Shown here: positions 25,396 to 32,682 of the stretch, piece after piece
Numbering within the stretch: position 1 is the first letter of the stretch
Layout: every line of letters begins with the position of its first letter
Assembly: GCA_022842325.1 (NCBI GenBank)
Contig: JALHPU010000016.1
Location: 1-64,000 of the forward strand
DNA from: Sulfuritalea sp.
GTDB lineage: Bacteria > Pseudomonadota > Gammaproteobacteria > Burkholderiales > Rhodocyclaceae
Length of the DNA: 64,000 nt
Reading direction: 5' to 3'
Made by a program: the position numbers and the translations under genes
Notes under the pieces: model-generated
Told to the model about the DNA's origin: nothing
Databases searched by the model: none
Seen by the model: the letters and a program-made list of their open reading frames with translations, nothing else

Positions 25396-25845
25396 ATGAG
25401 CGACACCCAGCAGTTTTCTTTCACCCTCGAACAGCAGGAAGATTTCGCCTTCCTGATCCGTTTCGACCAGGACATCCCGCCGCTGCTGGCCGACGAACCG
25501 GCGCCGCTGGGCAAGGGTGCCGGGCCCAACCCCTCGCGGCTGCTCGCCGCCGGCATCGCCAACTGCCTTTCGGCCAGCCTGCTGTTCGCGCTGCGCAAGT
25601 TCAAGAACAATCCCGGCCCGATCACCACGGTGGTCACCGCGCACATGGAACGCAACGAGCAAAAGCGCCTGCGCGTCGGCAGCGTCGATGTGATGATCCA
25701 GGTCGATTCGCCGGCCGATACCCTGGAACATCTCGATCGCGTGCTCGATCAGTTCGAGGATTTCTGCGTCGTCACGCAAAGCGTCAGGAGCGGCTTCCCG
25801 GTCAATGTCACGGTGCGTGACGGCGCCGGCAAGGTGCTGAATTAG
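25396..25845 (+). CDS. OsmC-family protein
   Basis: A 149-residue OsmC/Ohr-fold protein. The typical motif around the first cysteine is present, GPNPSRLLAAGIANCLSASLLFAL, and the second cysteine lies in the segment FEDFCVVTQSVRSGFPVNV, which matches the VTxSVxxGxxV pattern of the family. Members reduce organic hydroperoxides or act on other thiol substrates. It closes the arsenic operon, so a thiol-redox role against arsenic-linked oxidative damage is plausible. The true start is 25396, with AAAGGAGAAATTA upstream; an identical aborted start lies 99 bases earlier. Confidence 0.85.
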   Translation: MSDTQQFSFTLEQQEDFAFLIRFDQDIPPLLADEPAPLGKGAGPNPSRLLAAGIANCLSASLLFALRKFKNNPGPITTVVTAHMERNEQKRLRVGSVDVMIQVDSPADTLEHLDRVLDQFEDFCVVTQSVRSGFPVNVTVRDGAGKVLN

Positions 25846-25873
25846 GCCGGCGCCGAGTTTTGCCGATGCGCGC

Positions 25874-26866
25874 CTAGCGCGGCAGTACGAGCGTCGCCGT
25901 CAGGCCGCCGCCGGCGCGGTTCTCCAGCACCAGCCTGCCGCCGTGCAGCAGCGCCGCGTCGCGCGCGATGGTGAGCCCGAGTCCGACGCCGCCCGTCTCG
26001 CGGCTGCGCGAGGCTTCGAGCCGCACATAGGGTTCGACCACGCGCGCCAGATCGGCCTCGGCGATGCCGGGGCCTTGATCCTCGACGCTCAGGTGCAATT
26101 CCGTGGCGCTATCCTCGATCACGATCTGCGCCGAGTGACCGTACTTCACCGCATTGTCGATCAGGTTGCCGAGCGCGCGCTTGAGTGTGGACAGCCGGCC
26201 GACATAGGGCGCGGCGACGCTGCCGGTCAGCGTCACCGGATGCCCGAGCGCCTGTGCGTCGGCCACCAGGCTTTGCAACAGCGCCTCCATGTCGATCGAC
26301 TGGAGCGCCTCGTTTTCGCGCAGGCCGCGCAGGTAATCCAGCGTCGATTCGACCATGGCCTGCATGTCGTCGATGTCGGCGTTGATCTGCGCGCGCAGCG
26401 CTTCGTCGTCGACCAGTTCGGCGCGCAGCCGCATGCGGGTCAGCGGAGTGCGCAGGTCGTGCGAAACGGCGGCGAGCGCCCGGCCGCGCTCGGCGATCAG
26501 CCGGCGCAACCTGTCCTGCATGCGGTTGAAGGCTTCCGCCGCGCGCCGCGTTTCGGTCGGCCCGGTTTCGGGCAGCGGCGGCGATTCGAGGTCGCTGCCG
26601 AAGGCGTCGGCCGCTTCGGCCAGGCGCTGCAGGGGGCGCGTCACCAGGCGCACCGCCACCAGCGACACGGCGATCACCGCCGCCAGTGTGATCAGCAGGT
26701 GGCTGGCGAAGCGGCTCGGCAGGTCGGGCAACTGACCGTGGCTTTGCGCCATGATCAAGGCCCGCTCGCCCATGTGCAGCCACATGCTGGCGAACTGGGC
26801 CGCGAGCAGGCCGACGACGAGGATCAGCGTCAGGCGGCCAAACAGGGAGGCTGGTATCAGTCGCAC
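25874..26866 (-). CDS. EnvZ-type sensor histidine kinase
   Basis: A 330-residue inner-membrane sensor with two membrane segments (residues ~9-30 and ~54-76) around a very short periplasmic loop, a HAMP domain, the H-box VSHDLRTPLTRMRL (His136) and an HATPase domain with N-box NLIDNAVKYG and G-box ETGGVGLGLTIARD. The short periplasmic loop means the signal is probably sensed in the membrane or through a partner. It starts at GTG 26866, overlapping the regulator gene by 10 bases. A longer frame upstream belongs to the regulator on another frame. Confidence 0.9.
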   Translation of the reverse strand: MRLIPASLFGRLTLILVVGLLAAQFASMWLHMGERALIMAQSHGQLPDLPSRFASHLLITLAAVIAVSLVAVRLVTRPLQRLAEAADAFGSDLESPPLPETGPTETRRAAEAFNRMQDRLRRLIAERGRALAAVSHDLRTPLTRMRLRAELVDDEALRAQINADIDDMQAMVESTLDYLRGLRENEALQSIDMEALLQSLVADAQALGHPVTLTGSVAAPYVGRLSTLKRALGNLIDNAVKYGHSAQIVIEDSATELHLSVEDQGPGIAEADLARVVEPYVRLEASRSRETGGVGLGLTIARDAALLHGGRLVLENRAGGGLTATLVLPR

Positions 26867-27588
26867 GATGCGCGCCCTTCGACGCTGGCCGCCAGCACAT
26901 AGCCTTCGCCGCGCACGGTCTGGATCAGTTGCGGTTCGCGGCCTTCGTCGCGCAGGCGCTGACGCAGGCGGCTGACCTGCACGTCGATGGCGCGGTCGTA
27001 GGGCTCTGCCTCGCGGCCATGGATCAGCTCCACCAGCTGGTCGCGGTTGAGCACGCGGTTGGGATGTTCGAGCAGGATGCGCAGCAGCCGGTATTCGCCA
27101 CCCGACAGCGGCACCACCACGCCGTCGGGCGCCGTCAACGCGCGCGTCGCGGTGTCCAGGCGCCAGCCGGCGAAGGCCAGGCAGCGCTGCGACTCGGGTC
27201 GCAGGTTGGGCGGCAGGGCGCGGGTGCGGCGCAGGATGGTCTTGATGCGGGCCAGCAGTTCGCGCGGGCTGAAGGGCTTGACCAGATAGTCGTCCGCGCC
27301 CATCTCGATGCCGACGATGCGGTCGGCTTCCTCGCCGCGCGCGGTGAGCATCAGCACGGGCATCGCGGAGCGCGCGCGCAGATCCCGGCACAGTGTCAGG
27401 CCGTCGGTGTCGGGCAGCATCAGGTCGAGCACCACGAGGTCGATCGCGTGCCGCTCCAGGCCTTGCCACATCTCGCGCCCGTCCTTTGCGGCAAAGGCCT
27501 CAAAGCCGTTCTTCGCCAGGTAATCGACCAGCAGGCGGCGGATTTCCGGGTCGTCGTCGACGATGAGAATGCGGTCCTTGTTGTCCAT
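26857..27588 (-). CDS. OmpR-family response regulator
   Basis: A 243-residue regulator with a receiver domain (Asp55 in LVVLDLMLPD, Lys in YLVKPFSPREL) and a C-terminal winged helix (IDVQVSRLRQRLRDEG and QTVRGEGYVL). It is coupled to the kinase by an overlap. Two copies of GTAAC-N5-GTAAC, at 27632 upstream of the Spy-like gene and at 29331 upstream of the DUF4395 gene, resemble OmpR/CpxR tandem sites and are good candidates for its targets. The start at 27588 follows the family N-terminus MDNKDRILIVDDD. Confidence 0.92.
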   Translation of the reverse strand: MDNKDRILIVDDDPEIRRLLVDYLAKNGFEAFAAKDGREMWQGLERHAIDLVVLDLMLPDTDGLTLCRDLRARSAMPVLMLTARGEEADRIVGIEMGADDYLVKPFSPRELLARIKTILRRTRALPPNLRPESQRCLAFAGWRLDTATRALTAPDGVVVPLSGGEYRLLRILLEHPNRVLNRDQLVELIHGREAEPYDRAIDVQVSRLRQRLRDEGREPQLIQTVRGEGYVLAASVEGRASCD

Positions 27589-27631
27589 GGCGGTCTTATA
27601 GCGTGTCCGAAAACACTTGGGTGCCGGCAAT

Positions 27632-27646
27632 GTAACGCACTGTAAC
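27632..27646. promoter_or_regulatory. Tandem GTAAC operator upstream of the Spy-like gene
   Basis: GTAACGCACTGTAAC has two GTAAC half sites separated by five bases, the layout of CpxR/OmpR boxes. It lies in the 221-base divergent spacer between the response regulator and the Spy-like gene and could serve both. Confidence 0.6.
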
Positions 27647-27809
27647 GGTCCATGGGTCCGCAATGCAGCGATGCAAAACGGCGCCCCACGGCAAAGGCTT
27701 GCTTACATTCCGGGCGTCAAATGGCATCCATGGGCGAACGCAGCAGCGGACGCTCCATCGAGGGGCCGGAAACCTCCGGCCTCGATGTCACTCGCTACGG
27801 GAGATCAAC

Positions 27810-28331
27810 ATGAGCACGCTGAAAACCAAGTTTCGCAACGGTGCAATCGCCGTTGCCATCGCCGCCGGCCTCGCCACCGCCTTCGTCGCAGTGGCCCATC
27901 CCGGCTTCGGCTATGGCCCCGGTTCCGGCTACGGCCCCGGCATGATGGGCCGCGGCGGTCCCGGCATGATGATGGGCGGTGGTCCCGGGATGATGATGGG
28001 CTGGGGTCATGGCCGCATGTTCGCCAGCAACGCTACCGACATCGCCAGGTTCCAGCAGGAGCAGCTCGGCGAGCTCAAGTCCCAGTTGGGCATCACGGCC
28101 GAACAGCAGCCGGCGTGGGACGCCTTCGCCGCCAGGGCCGCAGACCAGGCCAAAACCATGCAGGCCTTGCGCAACGACACCAGCACCACGACGATGCCGG
28201 AGCGCATGCAGCAGCGCCAGAAAGCCATGGCAACGATGAGCGAATCCTTCACCAAGCTCTACGAGGTATTGACGCCGAAGCAGCGCGAACTGTTCGACCA
28301 GTCCCACGGCCCGATGTATCGCCGCGGCTGA
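27810..28331 (+). CDS. Spy/CpxP-like periplasmic protein (LTxxQ family)
   Basis: A 173-residue exported protein. After a signal peptide (cleavage near VAVA-HPG) comes a Gly/Met/Tyr-rich stretch with PGMMMGGG-type repeats, then an all-helical domain with the two family motifs LGITAEQQPAWDAF and LTPKQRELFDQ. Spy and CpxP are envelope-stress chaperones controlled by CpxR or BaeR, and this gene faces an OmpR-type two-component system across a spacer holding a CpxR-like box. The Met-rich part may bind copper. The start at 27810 follows GGGAGATCAAC. Confidence 0.85.
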   Translation: MSTLKTKFRNGAIAVAIAAGLATAFVAVAHPGFGYGPGSGYGPGMMGRGGPGMMMGGGPGMMMGWGHGRMFASNATDIARFQQEQLGELKSQLGITAEQQPAWDAFAARAADQAKTMQALRNDTSTTTMPERMQQRQKAMATMSESFTKLYEVLTPKQRELFDQSHGPMYRRG

Positions 28332-28374
28332 GCGGTCACGGGTCGCGCCGCGTTACGCAGGCGCTTTGCTGACC

Positions 28375-28407
28375 AAACGCCACGCCGTAAGGGTGGCGTT
28401 TGCTTTT
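28375..28407 (+). terminator. Terminator after the Spy-like gene
   Basis: AAACGCCAC (28375-28383) pairs with GTGGCGTTT (28393-28401) around a 9-base loop, followed by GCTTTT. A dispersed repeat copy begins immediately after it. Confidence 0.85.
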
Positions 28408-28432
28408 GCCGTGGCGCCAGCGCCGACTCTTG
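28408..28432 (+). repeat. Dispersed repeat, copy 7 (directly after a terminator)
   Basis: It reads GCCGTGGCGCCAGCGCCGAC then TCTTG and sits in the spacer immediately after the terminator tail. Confidence 0.7.
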
Positions 28433-28517
28433 TCTGTGTAACTTTGGTCACATCCTTGCCGGGTCGAGGCAACTACGATGGCTCCGCTTTATCCACCACC
28501 CATTCGGAGCCATACCC

Positions 28518-28958
28518 ATGAACCTGTTTGCCAGGAAGTCCATCCGCCTGCTCGCCGGCGGTCTCGTCGCCATTTCCCTGTCCGCCGCCAGTTTCGCCGC
28601 CGACAAGACCTTGTATGAGCGCCTCGGCGGCAAGGCCGCCCTGCAAGCCGTGGTCGGCGAATTGTGGAACAACGTCGCCGCCGATGCGCGCATCAATGGC
28701 CGCTTCAAATACACCAAGCCGGAAGCCTTCGGCGGACAACTGGTCGACTTTCTATGCCAGGCCAGCGGCGGCCCCTGCCAGTACCAGGGCAAGGACATGA
28801 AGACCGCCCACACCGGCATGAAGCTCACCGATGCCGAGTTCAATGCCCTGGCCGAAGACACCACCAAGGCGCTCGACAAGTTCAAGGTGCCGGCCAAGGA
28901 ACAAAGCGAAGTGATCGGCCTGCTCGCCAGCCTCAAGGGCGACGTCGTCGGCCGCTGA
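28518..28958 (+). CDS. Exported group I truncated haemoglobin
   Basis: A 146-residue protein with a signal peptide (cleavage after SFAA) followed by a group I truncated globin domain: TLYERLGGKAALQAVV at the start, FGGQLVDFLCQASGGPCQYQGKDMKTAH with the proximal histidine (THx in the family: MKTAHTGMKLTD). Most truncated globins are cytoplasmic, but an exported form would work in the periplasm beside nitrate reduction, perhaps handling NO or O2. Function is inferred. It overlaps the next gene by one base. Confidence 0.88.
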   Translation: MNLFARKSIRLLAGGLVAISLSAASFAADKTLYERLGGKAALQAVVGELWNNVAADARINGRFKYTKPEAFGGQLVDFLCQASGGPCQYQGKDMKTAHTGMKLTDAEFNALAEDTTKALDKFKVPAKEQSEVIGLLASLKGDVVGR

Positions 28959-29275
28959 TGCCATTAATGACTGGATCGCGCCGACTGGCCTGGTTCCTCG
29001 TCCTCGCGCTGTCGGCTTGCGCAGGGCTGCCAGCCCCGGAAACGGTGACGACGGAATACGTCTGCGCCAATGGCGCGGGCTTTCGGCTCGAGACCGCGGG
29101 AGACGTAACCGCCATCGAAATCTCCGGCATGCGGTTTCGTTTGCGGGAGCAGCCCGGTATCGGCGGCGAGACGGATTACGTCTGCGACATGCTTACGCTA
29201 ACGCGCAACAGGGACGCGGTGCGCGTTGAAATGGACGGCAGGCCGTATCTGGACCAATGCCGATCGACGCGCTGA
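28958..29275 (+). CDS. Putative lipoprotein, MliC-like
   Basis: A 105-residue protein with a lipoprotein signal (LVLALSACAGLP, lipobox Cys at residue ~20) and a small beta domain with YVCANGAGFRLE and a second cysteine pair later (YVCDML, LDQCRS). The pattern resembles MliC, the membrane-bound inhibitor of C-type lysozyme, but the match is loose. The ATG overlaps the stop of the truncated globin gene (TGATG), so the two are co-translated. A second ATG at 28967 is possible. Function beyond being an outer-membrane or inner-membrane lipoprotein is not shown. Confidence 0.6.
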   Translation: MPLMTGSRRLAWFLVLALSACAGLPAPETVTTEYVCANGAGFRLETAGDVTAIEISGMRFRLREQPGIGGETDYVCDMLTLTRNRDAVRVEMDGRPYLDQCRSTR

Positions 29276-29330
29276 TCGAATAATCGAAGTGCATGGGTGA
29301 CGCGCCCGCATTTCCTCGGAGCTTCGCTTT

Positions 29331-29345
29331 GTAACGCAGCGTAAC
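29331..29345. promoter_or_regulatory. Tandem GTAAC operator upstream of the DUF4395 gene
   Basis: GTAACGCAGCGTAAC repeats the GTAAC-N5-GTAAC layout found at 27632, here 105 bases before the DUF4395 start. The shared pattern suggests a common OmpR-type regulator. Confidence 0.6.
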
Positions 29346-29449
29346 AAGACCTGTTCGCGCAACCGGGCGATGCAAATCTGTCGTCTCGGGCAGTGCATGG
29401 TTTGCATGCCTGGTGTCAAATCGCACTACGTACTATTGAGGGAAATGAC

Positions 29450-30184
29450 ATGAGCAGGATTTTCGGTTTCGGCGAGACGGTGCCCGGCTACGACGTTCCG
29501 GTACTCAACGAGCGCGAGGTGCGGGCCGCCGCCGGCATCCTGCTGGTGTTTGCCATGATCACCTTCGCCAACGCGTGGTTCATGGGCAATTTTCGCCCGA
29601 CCAAGATTTTCGTGATCGCCTTCCTGATCGACTTCACGATCCGCATCTTCATCAACCCGAAGTATTCGCCGAGCATGATCGTCGGGCGCTTCGCGGTCAG
29701 GAATCAGGCGCCGGAATGGACCGGTGCGCCGCAGAAGCGCTTTGCCTGGGCGATCGGCTGGGGGCTGGCGGTGACCATGCTCTGGCTGATCGTGATCCAG
29801 AACGTGATCGGGCCGATCAACATGCTGGTCTGCGCCACCTGCCTGACGCTGATGTTCTTCGAAAGCGCGTTCGGAATCTGCATCGGCTGCAAGATCTACA
29901 ACGCCCTCCCAAACCGTCAGGCGCAACACTGCGCCGGCGGCGCCTGCGAAGTGTTCACGTCCCACCCCAGTCAAAGAGTCGGCGCCGGCGGCACGGCGAT
30001 CGTGGTGCTGTTCCTCGCGCTGGTAGGCATCGTCGCCCAGCGCGGCTTCCCCGCTGCGGATGCGAACGCGGCTGCCGCTCCGGCGGCCGCGGCTGTCAAC
30101 GGCGACGACCGCTGCACGCCGCCGGCCTTCGCTGTGGCCATGGGCCACGCCGAGAAATGGAAGCTGCACAACAACTGCAAGTGA
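29450..30184 (+). CDS. DUF4395-family membrane protein
   Basis: A 244-residue membrane protein beginning MSRIFGFGETVPGYDVPVLNER, with at least four membrane segments in the DUF4395 core and a CXXC-type pair in ESAFGICIGCKIYNAL. After residue ~175 the DUF4395 core ends and a further hydrophobic segment (TAIVVLFLALVGIVAQ) and an Ala-rich tail with DDRCTPPAFAVAMGHAEKW follow. The function of the family is unknown; the cysteines suggest redox or metal contact. An inverted dispersed repeat (29973-29997) marks the junction between core and tail. The start at 29450 follows GAGGGAAATGAC. Confidence 0.75.
   Translation: MSRIFGFGETVPGYDVPVLNEREVRAAAGILLVFAMITFANAWFMGNFRPTKIFVIAFLIDFTIRIFINPKYSPSMIVGRFAVRNQAPEWTGAPQKRFAWAIGWGLAVTMLWLIVIQNVIGPINMLVCATCLTLMFFESAFGICIGCKIYNALPNRQAQHCAGGACEVFTSHPSQRVGAGGTAIVVLFLALVGIVAQRGFPAADANAAAAPAAAAVNGDDRCTPPAFAVAMGHAEKWKLHNNCK
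29973..29997 (-). repeat. Dispersed repeat, inverted copy 8 (inside the DUF4395 gene)
   Basis: On the minus strand it reads GCCGTGCCGCCGGCGCCGAC then TCTTT. It lies at the junction between the DUF4395 core and a non-family tail. Confidence 0.65.
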
Positions 30185-30207
30185 CGCAGCGCTGATCCGT
30201 CCGGCGC

Positions 30208-30232
30208 GCCGTGCCGCCAACGCCGACTATTC
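30208..30232 (+). repeat. Dispersed repeat, copy 9 (after the DUF4395 gene)
   Basis: It reads GCCGTGCCGCCAACGCCGAC then TATTC in the spacer 23 bases after the DUF4395 stop. Confidence 0.6.
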
Positions 30233-30255
30233 CTACTTGGCTGAGCCCGGCTCGA

Positions 30256-30278
30256 GGATCGCGGCACGGCCGCGATCC
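30256..30278 (+). terminator. Strong hairpin before the higBA operon
   Basis: Ten-base perfect arms GGATCGCGGC (30256-30265) and GCCGCGATCC (30269-30278) with a 3-base loop. The next bases are AAAATATAG, so it lacks a T-run on this strand; it may still pause or end transcription from the DUF4395 gene. Confidence 0.5.
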
Positions 30279-30283
30279 AAAAT

Positions 30284-30315
30284 ATAGCAATTTGCTATTT
30301 ATAGCAATGTGCTAT
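30284..30315. promoter_or_regulatory. Twin palindromic operators of the higBA operon
   Basis: Two 15-base near-identical palindromes, ATAGCAATTTGCTAT (30284-30298) and ATAGCAATGTGCTAT (30301-30315), lie 17 bases apart, just before the toxin start. This is the expected binding site for HigA or a HigBA complex; the operon promoter probably overlaps it. Confidence 0.8.
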
Positions 30316-30326
30316 ATCCTGATCGG

Positions 30327-30611
30327 GTGAAGCTGATATCGAATCGAAGCTTGGGCGAGTTCGCGCTGCGCCATGCCGACGCCGCGGCACCCTTGCAGGA
30401 TTTCCGCAGGCTGATCGAACGTGGCGAGTATCGCAACTTCGCGGCCTTGCGCGCGACGTTCGCGAGTGTGGACAAGGTGGGCGGGCGATATGTGTTCAAC
30501 ATCGGCGGCAACAAGTATCGGCTGGTTGCCGCCATCGCCTATTCGGTGCAGGTGCTGTGGGTCAAGGCGGTGCTGACGCACGCCGAGTACGACAAGGAGG
30601 ACTGGAAATGA
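30327..30611 (+). CDS. higB: HigB-type mRNA interferase toxin
   Basis: A 94-residue RelE-superfamily toxin of the HigB type, with FRRLIERGEYRNFAALRATFASVD and the C-terminal block GNKYRLVAAIAYSVQVLWVKAVLTHAEYDKEDW characteristic of the family. It cuts mRNA at the ribosome. GTG 30327 is chosen as start because the upstream GTG at 30309 lies within the operator palindrome; the family N-terminus MKLISN also fits. It overlaps the antitoxin gene by 4 bases, with the toxin first, the usual higBA order. Confidence 0.9.
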   Translation: MKLISNRSLGEFALRHADAAAPLQDFRRLIERGEYRNFAALRATFASVDKVGGRYVFNIGGNKYRLVAAIAYSVQVLWVKAVLTHAEYDKEDWK

Positions 30612-31018
30612 ATGTGAACGATATTTCCGCCCATTGGGTGGCCTTGCACGAGCAGCTCGGTCTGGGCGCGCCGGTCGCCAGCAAGGCGCAGTACGAACGC
30701 TTGCTGGCCTGCGTCGATGCCCTGATGGATGACTACGACGATCGCCCCGGCAATCCGCTCGGCGGCCTGCTGCTGTTGCTGGCCGAGCGCATTCGCGAAT
30801 ACGAGGAGCGGACGCGGCCGTGGCCGGAGACGTCGACGCCGGCTTCGCTGCTGGCCTTCCTGATGGAGCAGCACGGCCTGCGCCAGTCCGACCTGCCCGA
30901 GATCGGTCCGCAAAGCGTGGTGTCTGCCGTGCTTTCGGGCAAGCGCGAACTCAACCTGCGCCAGGTCAAGCTGCTCGCGGCGCGCTTTCGTGTGCCGATG
31001 GAGGCGCTGGCGGGGTGA
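30608..31018 (+). CDS. higA: HigA-type antitoxin with XRE helix-turn-helix
   Basis: A 136-residue antitoxin. The C-terminal half carries an XRE-type helix-turn-helix, LLAFLMEQHGLRQSDLPEIGPQSVVSAVLSGKRELNLRQVKLLAARF, typical of HigA. The N-terminal half should wrap the toxin. It starts at ATG 30608 in the toxin's last codons. It would bind the twin palindromes upstream of the operon. The downstream gene is convergent, 13 bases away. Confidence 0.9.
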   Translation: MNVNDISAHWVALHEQLGLGAPVASKAQYERLLACVDALMDDYDDRPGNPLGGLLLLLAERIREYEERTRPWPETSTPASLLAFLMEQHGLRQSDLPEIGPQSVVSAVLSGKRELNLRQVKLLAARFRVPMEALAG

Positions 31019-31031
31019 GCGAGGCGTCGGC

Positions 31032-31370
31032 TCAGCCGCGCGGCAGGGAATCGATCTTCGCCGTGACTTCGCCGCTGGCGTAGATGTTCAGGTACTTGAG
31101 GCAGATCACGCGCAGGCAGGAGGACAGGTTCTTGTCGTTGGCGACCATGCAGCTGTCGAGCACCTGCTCGATCAGGCGCGGCACGGGGAGGCCGCAGTCC
31201 TGGGCCATGGCGTCGATCACGTTCCAGAAGGCGCGTTCGAGGGTGACCGTGGTGCTGTGACCGTGCAGGCGAAAGCCGCGCTTTTCGGGAATGAACTCGC
31301 TGATCTGCGCCGTGGTGCAGGCGTTGAACATGTGATCGAGTATTCCCTGCGATTCCTGATAGATGGTCAT
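31032..31370 (-). CDS. Ribbon-helix-helix domain protein
   Basis: A 112-residue protein with the pattern RGFRLHGHSTTVTLERAFWNVIDAMAQDCGLPVPRLIEQV of the RHH_4 family, small cytoplasmic proteins thought to bind DNA or a partner. The start at 31370 is used because the N-terminal extension to 31415 lacks family character. It is divergent from the sulfur cluster that starts at 31523, so a regulatory role there is possible. Function is otherwise unknown. Confidence 0.75.
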   Translation of the reverse strand: MTIYQESQGILDHMFNACTTAQISEFIPEKRGFRLHGHSTTVTLERAFWNVIDAMAQDCGLPVPRLIEQVLDSCMVANDKNLSSCLRVICLKYLNIYASGEVTAKIDSLPRG

Positions 31371-31398
31371 TGCGTTTTCCGGCCGCGTGGCGTCACGC

Positions 31399-31414
31399 TG
31401 GCAAAATGTTGGCA
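31399..31414 (+). promoter_or_regulatory. Possible sigma-54 promoter of the sulfur cluster
   Basis: TGGCAAAATGTTGGCA keeps the invariant GG and GC at the right spacing for a -24/-12 element but departs from the consensus at -12 (TGGC instead of TTGC). It is 109 bases before the first gene of the sulfur cluster. The match is weaker than the two arx promoters. Confidence 0.4.
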
Positions 31415-31522
31415 ATAAATACTACCTCAGTGCGGCGGACTGCCGCAGAATCATTCCCACAACAAGGCGTCGGCGGCGAATCATTGACCCGCAAGCCGGA
31501 CGCACAAAGGAGGAAGACCTGC

Positions 31523-32020
31523 ATGGAGTTTTTTCGCAAGACTCTGGACCCGATCATTGCGCTGTCGGCGATCGCGGTGCTCGACATATTCATGTTCCTG
31601 CTGATGGGCGCGTGGACCGTGGGTGGCGGCGAGACCATGATGACCGGGCTGATGGCCCAGGCCGTGCTCGGTGACGAGCTCGATCGCATTCCTTTCTGGA
31701 GCGTGGTGTTTCCGCCGCACGCCGACTACTGGAAGATCTACATCAGCCTCGGCATGCTGTTCGGCGCCTTCGTCGGCGCGGTGGCGAGCAAGGAGTTCTA
31801 CTGGCGCGTGCCGCGCCATCTGTCCGAGTGGGTGCTGATCACCATCGGCGGCCTGCTGATGGGTTTCGGCATCCGTCTGGCCTACATCTGCAACGTCTCG
31901 ACCTTCTTCGGCCTGATGCCGGAGATGAACCTGGGGGGCTATCTGGCCATGTCCGGCATCATCGCCGGCGCCTGGGTCGGTTCGCTGATCTACAAGAAAC
32001 TTCTGGAGGGAGACGTATGA
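31523..32020 (+). CDS. YeeE/YedE-family membrane protein, first half
   Basis: A 165-residue membrane protein with about four segments. It looks like a half-size YeeE/YedE (Sulf_transp) unit: GGLLMGFGIRLAYICNVSTFFGLMPEMNLGGYL takes the place of the G-x-R-x-x-x-GC motif, with one cysteine kept. Members such as TsuA import thiosulfate and others are tied to sulfur carriers. The next gene supplies the second half, overlapping by 4 bases. Start at 31523 follows GGAGGAAGACCTGC. It begins a cluster of sulfur-handling genes. Confidence 0.78.
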   Translation: MEFFRKTLDPIIALSAIAVLDIFMFLLMGAWTVGGGETMMTGLMAQAVLGDELDRIPFWSVVFPPHADYWKIYISLGMLFGAFVGAVASKEFYWRVPRHLSEWVLITIGGLLMGFGIRLAYICNVSTFFGLMPEMNLGGYLAMSGIIAGAWVGSLIYKKLLEGDV

Positions 32021-32667
32021 CGCCCGTCGTCGAATGCCTGGTCGCATTCCTGTTCGGCTCGGTCGCGGGCCTGCTGATGCAGCGCTCGCGCTTTTGCAAC
32101 ACCGCCGCGCTGCGCGACGCGATCATGTTCAAGACCTACCGCAACACCAAGGCCATGCTGGTGGCGATGATGATCCTGACCGTCGGCTTCACCGGCTTCA
32201 TGAGCGTCGGCGCGGGCCATCCGCTGCAGTTCGACGTCGGCCTCAACACCTTCGCCGGGCTGTTCCTGTTCGGCATCGGCATGGTGCTGGCCGGGGCCTG
32301 CACGGTTTCGACCTGGGTCAAGGCGGGCGAGGGCAACATCGGCGCGCTGTGGGCGCTGATTTTCACTTTCGTCGGCATGTTCCTCTTCTCGCTGGTGTGG
32401 TCGGCGAGCTGGTGGCCGCCCGCGCCACAGACCATGACCGGGCAGGTCAATCTGCCGGCGCTGCAGCTTGGCTTCGCCAATGCGCAGACGCTGCAGGACA
32501 AGTTCGGCGTGCCGGCCATCGTGTTCGGCCTGGCGCAGACCGCGTTCCTCGCCTTGCTCTATCGCGGCATCCTGCGCCGGGAAGCCGCCCAGCATGCCGA
32601 GCACGAAAAGCACCAGAAGGAACACCAGAAGAAAAAGGCGGCCCGGGCGGCCGCTGTCGAAGCCTGA
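32017..32667 (+). CDS. YeeE/YedE-family membrane protein, second half
   Basis: A 216-residue membrane protein with the YeeE/YedE signatures LMQRSRFCNTAALRDAI (residues ~19-35) and GMVLAGACTVSTWVKAGEG, each with a conserved cysteine that in TsuA lines the thiosulfate path. There are about five membrane segments and a charged tail rich in His, Glu and Lys (HAEHEKHQKEHQKKK). With the preceding half it should build one transporter of the TsuA/PmpAB kind. It is followed 15 bases later by a TusA-like carrier, the usual partner of such transporters. Confidence 0.85.
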   Translation: MTPVVECLVAFLFGSVAGLLMQRSRFCNTAALRDAIMFKTYRNTKAMLVAMMILTVGFTGFMSVGAGHPLQFDVGLNTFAGLFLFGIGMVLAGACTVSTWVKAGEGNIGALWALIFTFVGMFLFSLVWSASWWPPAPQTMTGQVNLPALQLGFANAQTLQDKFGVPAIVFGLAQTAFLALLYRGILRREAAQHAEHEKHQKEHQKKKAARAAAVEA

Positions 32668-32682
32668 CCAAGGGAGAAAAGC

